A stretch of DNA of 64,000 bases, from NCBI GenBank assembly GCA_014155875.1, contig JACEFZ010022421.1, positions 1,235,001-1,299,000 of the forward strand, read 5' to 3'. This DNA is from Cepaea nemoralis (Eukaryota; Mollusca; Gastropoda; Stylommatophora; Helicidae). Every line of letters starts with the position of its first letter. Position 1 is the first letter of the stretch. Shown one piece after another: positions 53,257 through 64,000 of the stretch. Under the pieces are notes generated by a model that ran no database searches, was not told the origin of the DNA, and saw nothing but the letters and a program-made list of their open reading frames with translations. Made by a program: the position numbers and the translations under genes.

Positions 53257-53986
53257 GCAAATTAACATGGACAAAACCAAATCCATGCTAATAACGACCA
53301 GACAAAAACTACAGACACTAGCCATAACTGGATCACCGCTCGAACTCTGCATGGGCACGTTACCTATAGTTAATGTGACTGAACATAAAGCACTAGGGCT
53401 TTTAATAGACAGCTATTTGAACTGGAGCTCTCATGTTCACGCTCTTACCAAGAAAATAGCACAAAAAGTTTACCAACTTGCTAAAATTCAGCACTTCCTG
53501 GACGAAAGCACACGAAAAATATTCTACACATGCTATATCCAATCACATCTCGATTACTGTTCCACAGTTTGGGATGGTTGCCCTAAATCTAATTTAAAAC
53601 GACTATGTTCTCTGCAAAACCGCGCTATTCGTCTGGCTTCTGGCATAAAGCACGTTGAAAGTAATAATTTGTACAGTCATCTAAGACTTCTACCACTACA
53701 AAAGCGCTTCCTTTTCAACAAAGCCAAATTAGTGAATAAAATTATATCTCAACATACCCCAGAGTATCTTCTGCCGTTGATTCAATCTAATGCAATGAAC
53801 AGCAAGCGCCTAAATTTGTTACATGTCTCAAAGCCTAGATTGGACCTATACAAAACATGTTTCGCCTATTCTGGTGCTCACTTATGGAATGATCTGCCTC
53901 CAGATCTGAAAACTCTAATGAGTCCCTACACATTTAACCGAAAACTCTTTCAATACTTAATCCATACCGACTATATGCCACCATAA
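53257..53986 (+). pseudogene. CR1-like LINE RT C-terminal region, uninterrupted
   Basis: About 243 codons with no break: [74 protein letters not shown] and FAYSGAHLWNDLPPDLKTL. This is the thumb and C-terminal domain of Jockey/CR1-group LINE proteins (the LDYCSxVW...LQNRAxR...WNxLPxxL pattern). The catalytic part is absent; the frame begins directly at the microsatellite. The tail has TATAATTGTTCA repeats (53996-54055). Confidence 0.85.
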
Positions 53987-54070
53987 TTCATTTACTGGTA
54001 TAATTGTTCAGTATAATTGTTCATTATAATTGTTTAACTATAATTGTTCACTATATATGTGTGTGCGTGT

Positions 54071-54073
<3 letters not shown>

Positions 54074-54157
<84 letters not shown>
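54074..54157. repeat. (GA)n microsatellite
   Basis: About 84 bases of GA. Confidence 0.95.
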
Positions 54158-54159
<2 letters not shown>

Positions 54160-54299
54160 GAGCAGATGCATGTCATGTAACACGCATGTTATATAACACG
54201 CGAATCCATATGTTTGTGTATTCTCATCTGTCATATTATCAGTTATATACCATTTGATTTTATCATGTATAATATAAACTCATGTTCATTACTGTAGTT

Positions 54300-54670
<371 letters not shown>

Positions 54671-54839
54671 ATCACTATTTTTACGTCACATACATTTTAT
54701 GTACACATTTTTCTCCATGTTTAACATTTTTATGAGACTGCTCATGACAAGTGTCAGTGTATGTGTGTGAGTAAAGTGTGGGAGTTTGTTCATACTAGTT
54801 TCAATACTAATGTGAGACATTTTCTATGTGTCTAGATGT

Positions 54840-55815
54840 AAGGAAGTGTGAGTGTATGTGGAGGATGTGTGTGAGTGTGGAGATATGTGTGGGTGGGGTG
54901 TGTGTGGGTGGGGGTATGCGTTTGGATGGGTTGGGGTGTGTGGGTTTTGGTGGGTAGTGGTATTTGTGGGTGTTGGTGGGATGTGTGGATGGATGTGTGG
55001 GGGTGAAAGTAGGGGTGTTGGAATGGGTGTGGGGATGTGTGCATCGGTGGAGGATATGTGTATGGGACGGATGCGGTGGATGTGTGTTTATGTGGGTGGA
55101 GATGTGTGGATGGTTTGAGGAAGTATGTGTGGCAGACGGGGTTGTGTGGGTAGGGGATTGTGTTGGGTGGATTGGGGATGCAAGGGCGGGTGGGGAGAAG
55201 TGAATGGTGTGTGGGTTTGAGATATGTGTGCGGTGTGTTGGTGGGGGATGTGTGAATGATGTGTGGGTGGAGGGTATGTTTGTGGTGGTATGGGTGGAGG
55301 ATAGTGTGTGGTGTGGGGGATGTGTGTGATGGGTGCGGGGAATGTGCGTATAGGTGGGGTATATGTGTGGGTGAGTAGGGGATTGTGGTGGTTGGGAGAA
55401 GTATGTGGGGGTGTGTGGGTGGGAGATGTGTGGATGGGGAATGTGTGGATGGGGGTGTGTGTGTGGCTTAGGGATGTGTAGTTGGGTGAGGGAGTTGTAT
55501 GTGTCGGGGTGGGATGTGTGAGTGGGTGGAGGATGTGTGTGGGTAGGGGTATTGTGATCGAGAGATGTTTGGTTGGGGGTGGGTGGGTGGGGGTGTGTGG
55601 GTGCGTAGTGGAGGATGTATGCGTGAGTGAGTGTGTGTTGGTGGACGGGTAGGGAATGCGTGTGTGGGTGGGGAGAGGTGTGTGGTGTGTTGGTTGGGGA
55701 TATTGTGTGGGTGAGGTATGTGTGTGTGGGTGGGGGATTTTTGTGGTGTGTGAGTGGGGGTATGTGGGGTGGATGGGTAAGGGTATCTGTGTGGGTGTGG
55801 GTGGGAATATTGTGT
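54840..55815. repeat. 1-kb G/T-rich asymmetric tract
   Basis: Almost C-free on the plus strand, built from GTGTGTGGGTGGGG-type words without a fixed period. Many runs of three or four G make G-quadruplex formation plausible. It ends 12 bases before the duplication junction. Complementary-strand frames are Pro/Thr/His-rich and not coding. Confidence 0.9.
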
Positions 55816-55827
55816 GGTATCTATAGT

Positions 55828-56345
55828 CCATAGTCTCCTACTGTGTATCTATCACTTTGATTTCCTACTTTTGCATTGAAGTCTCCTATTATGATGTTTA
55901 TTTCTGAATTTTTACATTTCTTTAAGGCAGACTCTGTGTAAATATAAAATTCATCTACACTATCTTCACTGGACTCTCCTGTTGGGGCATATACTTGAAT
56001 AACATTTATGCTAAAAGGTCTGCCACTCAATTTAACTAGTAGAACTCTGTCCGACACGGCCCAATACCCTTGAACAGATGTTGATGTTTTCCGGTCCAAA
56101 ATTATTGCCACCCCCATTTGTCGATCTACACCTCCAGAATAAATAATCTTAAAATCTTCATCTATCTTGATGTCTGTTCCTGTCCATCGCGTTTCGCACA
56201 TCCCTAAAATATTATTTTTTTCTCTTTGTATTTCTTGTTTTATGTTCTCTAATTTTCCGTCGTCGTTTAACGCCCTAACGTTCCGTGGTGCTAATTTTAA
56301 TGTCTCTGTCCTTGTCATGCGATGATCAGTCTTTAAGCGAATCAT
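55828..56345 (-). pseudogene. RTE LINE endonuclease N-terminus, truncated at the junction
   Basis: Same as 41893-42410 but lacking the stop after STSVQGY (TGG here, TAG in unit 1), so the frame is open from LAPRNVRALNDDGK through GDFNAKVGNQSDRYTVGDYG and is cut by the junction. Confidence 0.85.
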
Positions 56346-57195
56346 AATGAACTAGGCACTTTCAAAGAGGTAGTTTGCCGTTGCTTTCCTCTATGGCAGT
56401 GACCATACTGGCCGGATGACCGCAACCATTGTCTCTCTAAAGAGATCCTCTGCCTGCCGTCGCGAAACTCGAGACCATAACCAACAAATATCTGTCGGTT
56501 GCCCTCAAAATTTCATCCGCCACCTGCCTTCCGTGGCTTCTTTTGGAACACTTCCAATAAACGAACACGAAATAACATCACATAATCCACAGGAAAACAC
56601 TTTCCACAGGAATTCCACAGGAAGCGGATAATTACATTTAAGAGTACTTTAAAGATTTAAACAGAGGAATCTATAGCCGTGGCAATCATGCCACGAGGCG
56701 GGGGAGGGGTGTTGTCTTTCGCCTTAATCGTGAAAAACTATTCAACCGAAAACAATTCCGGATGCGAGGTGGTAAAATTTCCTCCGGATCGTAAATGTGG
56801 TCCACAATTGGAGATTCTCTCTGGATCTGAGAATGTCAGGTTGATAGCCTAAGCTACTTTCCTATCCCCGGCTTCTACTGTTTCCTCTTCAGACGCCTTT
56901 CCATGGGCAGATAATGACGATCATAATTCTCCAACACTTGCTATTTTCATGAAGTTCATGTTGCTTTTTATTTATTGCCTGGCTATTTAATAGAACGTTC
57001 GCTTGGGTAGGTATTGGCGATCACAATTCTCCAATACTCTGTCATTTGATAGTTTCATAAAGATTTTGTTGCTTATTATAATTTATTTCCTAGCTAGTTA
57101 ATAGAACGCTCAACTCAACTCTAGGACGTTCACAAACAAAAATATCATGTCCGCGGTGGGACAAAATGTTGGATGCCTGTTCTCGGCGATCATTT

Positions 57196-57256
57196 TGTTG
57201 TTGTTGTTGTTGTTGTTGTTGTTGCTGCTGCTGCTGCTGCTGTTGTTGTTGTTGTT
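57196..57256. repeat. (TTG)n(CTG)n(TTG)n microsatellite
   Basis: Counterpart of 43259-43325 with fewer CTG and more leading TTG units. Confidence 0.95.
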
Positions 57257-57264
57257 TTTTTTTT

Positions 57265-57595
57265 GGGACGCAGAGGTGTTTCCAAGGCACCAGGGCCAGG
57301 TTTTATACTGGCCAAGACCTACTAACACGTCCTAGGCATGCGTCCTGGGCAACAGGTCCCTTTGGGATCCAGGCTAACGTAGTAGAATCGCTGATTCTTC
57401 CGAAGTCGGAGAGTATCTGCCTGCACGGCGAGGAACCACCAGTCTGCACACCAATAAGCCAGACGTGGGACAACAGATACTCACGCAAACCTCAGGTCCT
57501 GTATGACATAACATTGATGTTGGACAACAGGATGTCTTCATCCGACATACAGGACTTCACGCTGGAGTTCACAGCCAGCGAACACAAGCAAGAAT
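57265..57595 (+). mobile_element. Repeat-C copy, unit 2
   Basis: Counterpart of 43339-43668. It keeps ACCTCAGGTCCTGTATG, so the change in unit 1 is probably derived there. Confidence 0.85.
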
Positions 57596-57596
57596 T

Positions 57597-57827
57597 GTTG
57601 TTGTTGCATATCCTATTTACAGGATATCGCTGTCAACACCAGCATTTTACTGCTGTTGTTGATGTCTTGGCAAGTTTACGTTCTGTAGTTTGTCATTTCT
57701 TTCTGAAAGACCATCATGTTAAAACCCAGCGTAAAGCAGTCTGCTGCCAAACCGGTCGCAGCTGTGTTTTGATCACGGGTAAGCGTGATTACGAATCGCG
57801 TCCGTAAGCCCTTAGCCAGGAAGACGG
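57597..57827 (-). mobile_element. SINE-D copy, unit 2
   Basis: Counterpart of 43670-43900. Confidence 0.75.
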
Positions 57828-58016
57828 GCCGGCTATCATTAAGTGAGAGAAACACTGATCACCTAATCCTCCTTGCACTCCTCCTACAAAATGTGATGGT
57901 ACCGGCACTTCACAGACATATAATAGGATGCTTTTGTGAGGGGTTTTAAATTTTTCCTCATGCACCTTTCTCTGTTTTAACTGCTTCCCTTGCCAGGCAT
58001 GTGTCGGCGCAGTGGC

Positions 58017-58242
58017 GAAGATGTTACAAAAGCAATTCGCAATCCCCAATACCACCTTCGAAACACAGCTGTGGGCTATATGGAAGCAGTCCATCTTGTG
58101 CCTGTTTTTTTTTAATAAATGGTATGAGAGTAGGTCGTTCAGAAAGCAATGACAAACTGCTGAACGTAAACTTGTCAAAAAATGACAAGCTGTAAAAAAA
58201 TTATGGGGCTGACTGCGATTTCCTGTAAAGGACATGCAAATA
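58017..58242 (+). mobile_element. SINE-D copy, unit 2, forward
   Basis: Counterpart of 44090-44315. Confidence 0.75.
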
Positions 58243-58441
58243 ACTAACTCTTGCCAGGCATTTTTCTAAAAAAGAATAATTTCTTTCTCCCACCATGTCT
58301 GTTGACATGCTACATACATTTTATTTGTCTTGTCCTTATGGTTGGGATGAGTGATCTAGTAACGCCTGCGCATGCCAACACCCCTACGCATGTGTTCCTC
58401 TCTGTCAATGATATTCTCAACAGTTTTCTCAACAACAACAA

Positions 58442-58469
58442 CCCCCCCCCCCCCCCCCCCAAAAAAAAA
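58442..58469. repeat. Pure C tract and A tract
   Basis: C18 followed by A9. Counterpart of 44513-44545. Confidence 0.9.
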
Positions 58470-58727
58470 GCACATCTTCATTACCACTATCATCCCTATA
58501 ATTTCATTAGTTATTGCATACCAGTAACACATATGCAGACGAACAGGTCACACGCAAGTATTCGTCTTGTCCAATCACCTTCAGGCGTTAATTTGACAAC
58601 TGGTCAGGCAGTTAGCTGATTCGTGTGCGACAGATATTTGTATTTCCTGTCGTGACTATCTCTAGTAAAACCAACTTTTGATATGCGATTCTTTTCTTTA
58701 TCTGTGTCACATCTTTCATCATATAGG

Positions 58728-59063
58728 TGGGACGCAGAGGTGTTTCAAAGGCACCAGGGCCGGGTTATATACTGGCCAAGACCTATTGACGCGTCCTCGT
58801 CGAGCGTCCTGGGCAACAGGTTCCTTCGGGGTCCTGGCTAAGGTCAGTAGGATCGCCGATTCCTCCGAAGTCGGAGAGTGTCTACCTGCACGGCGAGGAA
58901 CCACCAGTCTGCACACCAATAAGCCAGACATGGTACAACGGATACTCACGCAAACCTCAGGTCCTGTATGACATCACACTGATGTTGGACAACAGGATGC
59001 CTTCATCCGACATACAGGACCTCGCGTTGGAGCTCAAGCCAACGAACACAAGCAAGCAAGCCA
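58728..59063 (+). mobile_element. Repeat-C copy with target-site duplication, unit 2
   Basis: Counterpart of 44803-45138, with the same ATCATATAGG flanks. Confidence 0.9.
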
Positions 59064-59182
59064 ATCATATAGGCTAGATATTTGACTTGTACATCTTTAC
59101 TGTAAACACGGTCGATTTGAAAATGTACTTTGTTAGAAACTACCATGTAATTAGTTCTCCCATGTTTATTTTTATATTTAGA

Positions 59183-59465
59183 GGGAGAAGTGGTGGTGTA
59201 GTGGCTGCACGTTTGCCTGCCGGTCCAGTGGTCATGGGTTCATATTCGCATTAGAGCGGATGTTTAAAACATGCTTCGACGACCCAGCCTAAAACAGGTA
59301 CCAGGAAATGTCTTGGCAAGTATAGGCGGCCTGTGTGATACTGATGACATCACCCACGGAGTGCGGATCGGTCCAGAAAATATGGGTCAAGCACCATATG
59401 CCCAATACACGTTAAGGGGTTACAAGGGTCCTGTACTTGTACCATTATGACTCGAGGTTGGACAG
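59183..59465 (+). mobile_element. SINE-E copy, unit 2
   Basis: Counterpart of 45258-45540. Confidence 0.55.
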
Positions 59466-59964
59466 CTGACAGTAAATCACGTATTCTTTCATAGCCAGTA
59501 TATCCTATCCAGATTGTATAGTAGAGGTCCTATCCTGTTTTAGTATAAGATGGCCAGCTGACCGCAAATAATGTAATCATTCATAGTCTGTCTGTTCTAT
59601 TCTCCATTGCACATTACTACGTCATGACGTTGGGGTTAAATATTATGTGCCTTACTAGATTTAATTTCTTGTCACTTTCATAGATTTCCTAATACTGTGA
59701 AATTCCCTGTTGCCCTTTGTATTAATAATATAATTTTCACCACGGAAACTCAATAGCTCTAGTTTTGTTTTCCTCATTATCTTTTGTGTGTGTGTGTGTG
59801 CACTGCAAGACCTAATTAATAGTTTTTAGCAAGTAATAGAGACCACAGAATAGTTGTGTTTAACTTATCGTATCCCAATCTCTCAATCTCAGTACTCTCT
59901 CAACTTGGTATATTATGAGGTCATAAGTTCTAGAAGCCGATTTGGTTTCGTATGTTAATTATAA

Positions 59965-62789
59965 TGGGACTTAGCTAACGGTTTCAGGTTCATGCCCATA
60001 CTTATATATGTTAGGACATTAAATGAGCTAGGAAAGTTGAACAATGTTCTAAGAGAAATGGATAGCATGAAAATGAATATGCTAGGCGTTAGTGAGATGA
60101 GATGGAAGGGATCGGGCAAAATTATAGCTGACAACAGCACAATAATTTATTCTGGAGGGGATACACATGAAAAAGGTGTAGGAATAATACTTGACGAAAA
60201 CACAGCCAAGTCACTTAATAGATACTGGTGTATTTTAGATAGAGTTGTTTGGGTCAAAATCAAAGGCAAACCAATAGATATAAATATTATACAAGTATAT
60301 GCATCAACAACAAGCAGTAGTGATGAAGAAATACAACACTTTTACGATGAAATAGAAATGACGATGGCTCAAATTGGATCACAGGAAATAAAAATAATAC
60401 TTGGAGATTTTAATGCAAAAGTAGTAAAGGGGAAAATGAAGGATGCATTATGGTTTAGGTACAAGAAATGAAAGAGGGGAAAAGCTAATAGAATCGGCGA
60501 ATATCAATGAAATGATAATTGGAAACACGTGGTTTAAACACCATAAAAGACGACTATACTCATGGAAAAGCCCTGCTCAGAAAATACGCAACCAAATTGA
60601 CTACATACTAATTAATAAAAGATTTAGAAATGCTCTAATTAATGTAAAATCAATGCCTGGTGCCGACTGTAATAGTGATCATGTACCACTATGTGGACAA
60701 ATAAAAGTAAGATTAAAGAGAGGGAACATAATCGTTAGGAACATGAGACTTAATAAAGAGGTTCTGAAAGTAGATAAAGTAATTCAAGAACAATACATAG
60801 TGACTTAGAAAAATAGGTACAATGCAATAGCTAAAATACAGAGTATAAATGAACAATAGGAAATATTAAGGGACTCCATTCATCAAACTAGCAAAGAAAT
60901 ATTACCGAAGAGAAGTCAAATAGCTAAGAAAAAATGGATGAATGAAGAAATATTAATGCTGATGGACAAATGAAAACAGAGTAAAAATGACAAACAAGAA
61001 TATGCTAAGATAAATAAAGAAATAAAAGATAAATGTTGGAAGGCAAAAGAAAGTTGGTTAAATGAGACGTGCAAAAAATTGAATTAAATGCCATTAAAGA
61101 TTCAAAAAATATGCACAGACAAATCAGTGAGATAACGGGAAGAAAAATAAGAATAAACATAGGTTGTTTGAAATCAAAAACAGGAAAGATATTATTGGAG
61201 GAAGGTGCTATAATGAAGAGGTGGAATGAGTATATAAGAGAATTATATCATGGGGAAAGAGAGAATTAACAGAAGAAAGTAACTTAGAAGGTTCACCTAT
61301 TATAAAAGAAGACGTCGCTGACGCTATGAAATATATGAAGAAAGGAAAAACAGCTGGACCAGATGAAATCACAATAGAAGAATTAGAAGTATTGGGAGAA
61401 TTTGTAGTAAATATATTAACCAAAATGTTAAATGATATTTACAGCAGTGGATATTTACCCAGTGATATGCTGAAATCGGTATTTATAGCTATACCAAAAA
61501 GACCAGGAGCAGTTGAATGTGAAGATTTTCGTCCTATTAACCTCATAAACCATATCACTAAGCTTCTGCTCAGAATCATAATGAGAAGAACCAGAAAGAA
61601 AATAAAAATGGAAATTAGTGAAGAACAGTATGGATTTGTGGAGGGAAAGGGCACAAACAATGCAATATAAACATTACGGACACTAATAGAAAGGTCAATA
61701 GAGAAACAGAAAGACATATATTTATGCTTCATAGATTATACTAAGGCATTTGATAAAGTAAAACATGATGAACTGATTAAAATGTTGGAAAATATCAACA
61801 TTGATGGGAAAGATTTAAGAATAATAATGAATATTTACTGGAACCAAGTAGCAGCAATTAAAATTGGAAATAAAGAGGGTATTTACGAACACATAAAGCT
61901 AGGAGTACGACAGGGATGTGTCTTGTCACCAGATCTCTTCTCCCTATATAGCGAAGTAATAATGAGAGAGATCAAAGAGGTGCCAGGAATACTAGTTGGA
62001 GGTTATAATATAAATAATATACGCTATGCAGATGACACAGTATTAGTGGCAGATAAATCAACAGACGTACAACAATTGTTGGACACTGTAGTAACAGAGA
62101 GTGCACGGAAAGGACTTTCCTTGAATATCAAGAAAACAGTAACAATGGTGATATCAAAGAAAATGGTGACACCAAAATGTGACATAGAAATAGAAGGAAT
62201 AATTCTTAACCAAGTGGATAATTTTAGATACCTCGGGACATTTATAATATGCACAGTGTATTTGTGCGGGCTGTTGTTTGTCGAGACTCCTGTCTTTTCC
62301 ACTTTTCACATTGGGCAGTGGGGAACGTTTTGTGTGATATTCACTGGCACACGAACGGAGCATAATGGGGACGACCCGTTGCTGTGAAGTTGGAACTGCG
62401 ACTAACTAGCTAACTAACTAATTTATAATATCAGATGGAAGATGTACAACAGAGATTAAGAGTAGAATAGGGCAAACAAAAGCCGCATTTCAGAAAATGA
62501 AGAGTATCTTGTGCAATAGATCACTATCACTGAGTGTAAGAAAGAGAGTGCTGAAATGCTATGTAGAAACAGTTTTGCTGTATGGCAGTGAATGTTGGAA
62601 TGTAAATGAACAAATTAAGAAGAAATTAGAAGCAACAGAGATGTGGTTCCTGAGACGAATGTTGCGAATTCCTTGGACTGCCAGAGTAACTAACAATGAC
62701 TGCCTGAAACAGGCTAATGATACTAGAACACTATATATGACAATAAGAAAGAGACAAACAGCTTTCTTTGGTCATGTAATGAGAAGAGA

Positions 62790-62790
<1 letters not shown>
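59965..62790 (+). pseudogene. RTE-A LINE, unit 2 copy
   Basis: Same frame breaks as unit 1 (the frameshift after GDFNAKVV, the stops at YIVT, NEQ and GTNNAI), so it was already dead before duplication. One extra stop is private to this copy: LMLMDK-stop near 60971, where unit 1 reads DKRKQ. Confidence 0.88.
62251..62420 (+). mobile_element. SINE-B in RTE-A, unit 2
   Basis: Counterpart of 48326-48495 with the same ATTTATAATAT duplication (62240-62250, 62421-62431). Confidence 0.93.

Positions 62791-62866
<76 letters not shown>
62791..62866. repeat. (TA)n microsatellite, unit 2
   Basis: Shorter than the unit 1 tract at 48870-48960. Confidence 0.95.
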
Positions 62867-62870
<4 letters not shown>

Positions 62871-64000
62871 GAAGACTTTTATAATGATCTGGAAGATGTC
62901 ATAGAAGAAACGCCCAAATAGGACATCCTTATTGTGCTGGGAGACTTCAACGCAAAAATAGGTAGAGAACAAACTCATAATAAAGTTGCCGGTATGGAAA
63001 GCCTACATACAACTTCAAATGATAATGGATGGAGAGTCATCAACCTATCAGAAGCCAACGGACTGCAGATCAGCAGTACCAGACTGCAAAGAAAGGATAT
63101 ACATAAACAAACTTGGAAATCATGTGACAAGAGAACCTATAATCAAATAGATCACATTTTAATTAACAACAGAAATGCATCAAACATACAAGTTAGAAGC
63201 TATAGAGGAGCTGCGTGCCACAGCGACCACTTCCTCGTTGGGGCAAAATTTAAAATAAAACTTAAGAGAGCTTTCTATGCTAAACTACAAAGGTTACACC
63301 CAACATATAACAGAGAAAAACTACAAGAAATTACAGTCAACGAGAAATTTGCAGATGTAATAAAATGTAAACTTGAAATTCTACAAAACCCGTTGGAGGA
63401 AAGCGTTGACCAAACATGGTTGAACATCAAGAATACGATTGAAACTACCGCAGAAGAATGTCTCGGTGTGTTAACCACACATAAAAAGAACAGATGGTTC
63501 AATCAAACATGTGAAAAAGCAGTCATTAGGAAAAAGAATGCCAGACAGTTATGGCTAAATGACATCAACAAATCCAAAATGAAGAGCAATATAGAACTGA
63601 ATGTAAAGAGGCTACAAATATAGTTCGGCAGCAGAAGCGAGAATATATGAGCAATATAATCAAAGACCTAGAAGCAAGTACCTGGATGGCTTGGCCTTGT
63701 GGCATGGTCGAGGCAGAAAACGGAGCTGATCCACGACTCTGGTGATCGAGTGAGATGGCAGAACATGACCGCCCACGCTAACAGGCATGGCACATGATGG
63801 ATGAATGGATAATCAAAGATATGAAAACCAATCACCAGAAAAAGGAAGTCAATGAAATGAGGGCACTATCACAACACATATTGTTTAAAAGACAAAAATG
63901 GGAATATGATAAATACCAATGAGGAAATGTGTAACGCATGGAAAGAATACTTTATTGAATTACTAAATTGTGAAGCTCCAAGTAACACTTTCCCACAGGA
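62867..64000 (+). pseudogene. LINE-B, unit 2 copy (runs off the window)
   Basis: Open for 229 codons from MLGDFNAKIGREQ (62934) to LNVKRLQI (63623). Unit 1 has a frame break here at about 49480 (NEKFNNRCNKM), where this copy reads NEKFADVIKCKLEI, so unit 2 is the less damaged version. The RTE scrap follows at 63675-63800. Confidence 0.85.

Larger units (their letters stand above)
55828..64000. repeat. Unit 2 of the tandem duplication (cut by window end)
   Basis: Same order of elements as 41893-50140: RTE N-terminus, trinucleotide run, Repeat-C, SINE-D pair, Repeat-C, SINE-E, RTE-A with SINE-B, TA tract, LINE-B with the RTE scrap. Differences are scattered single bases, microsatellite lengths and a few small indels. 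Confidence 0.9.

Noticed and set aside
55088..55831. 247-codon Pro/Thr/His-rich minus-strand protein
   Set aside because: Complement of the G/T-rich low-complexity tract; no conserved motif and the composition is fully explained by the repeat.

Overview
The window is a stretch of animal nuclear DNA: split genes with GT-AG introns, dense nested retrotransposons, tRNA-derived SINEs, DNA transposons, microsatellites and satellite arrays. The mix of RTE-type, craniofacial-development-protein-2-like, I/jockey-like and CR1-like LINEs with several tRNA-SINEs suggests an invertebrate, and I would guess a mollusc or other lophotrochozoan, but no single-copy marker gene confirms this. I see no rRNA gene, functional tRNA gene, bacterial-type operon or CRISPR array.

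The only host gene I can support lies on the minus strand between 28470 and 11724. Five short exons (28470-28346, 25938-25821, 23143-23019, 12976-12862, 11836-11724) have canonical splice sites and matching phases. They encode a repeated six-cysteine module in which each repeat is built from two exons (type A, phase 1 to 2; type B, phase 2 to 1). Introns of 1.0-10 kb separate the exons and are filled with mobile elements. The gene continues beyond both outer exons visible here, and I do not recognise the protein.

Layout. 1-1200: SINE-like element with TCTA and TA microsatellites. 1215-6460: a CFDP2-like LINE split by a second, 3'-truncated LINE. 6361-7074: ZMYM1/hAT-like pseudogene. 7420-8930: IS630/Tc1-like transposase (minus) split by a SINE. 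9640-11620: a retroposon carrying only a gag-like ORF1. 11.7-28.5 kb: the five-exon gene with intronic elements (LINE 5' UTR copy, SINEs, a 43-bp minisatellite, a mariner with intact inverted repeats, RTE fragments, a 330-bp retroposon). 28.7-33.8 kb: three unrelated tandem arrays. 34.0-35.1 kb: a LINE 3' fragment next to an endogenous CRESS-DNA-virus Rep fragment. 35.7-38.1 kb: an RNase-H-bearing LINE split by a Tigger/pogo element. 38.36-42.4 kb: a nearly full-length RTE LINE (minus) carrying two SINEs with clear target-site duplications and one unidentified insertion.

From 41893 the sequence repeats: 41893-about 50140 is almost identical to 55828-64000, offset 13871-13935 bases. This fits a direct tandem duplication of a 13935-bp unit, with the junction at 55827/55828 inside an RTE ORF and next to a 1-kb G/T-only tract. 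The unit holds an RTE LINE, a second LINE joined to it by a TA microsatellite, SINEs, a possible LTR-retrotransposon remnant with a promoter-like block, and a CR1-like LINE end. All mobile-element ORFs look broken; the gag-like ORF1 pair (9695-11355) and the CR1-like C-terminal ORF (53257-53986) are the least damaged.
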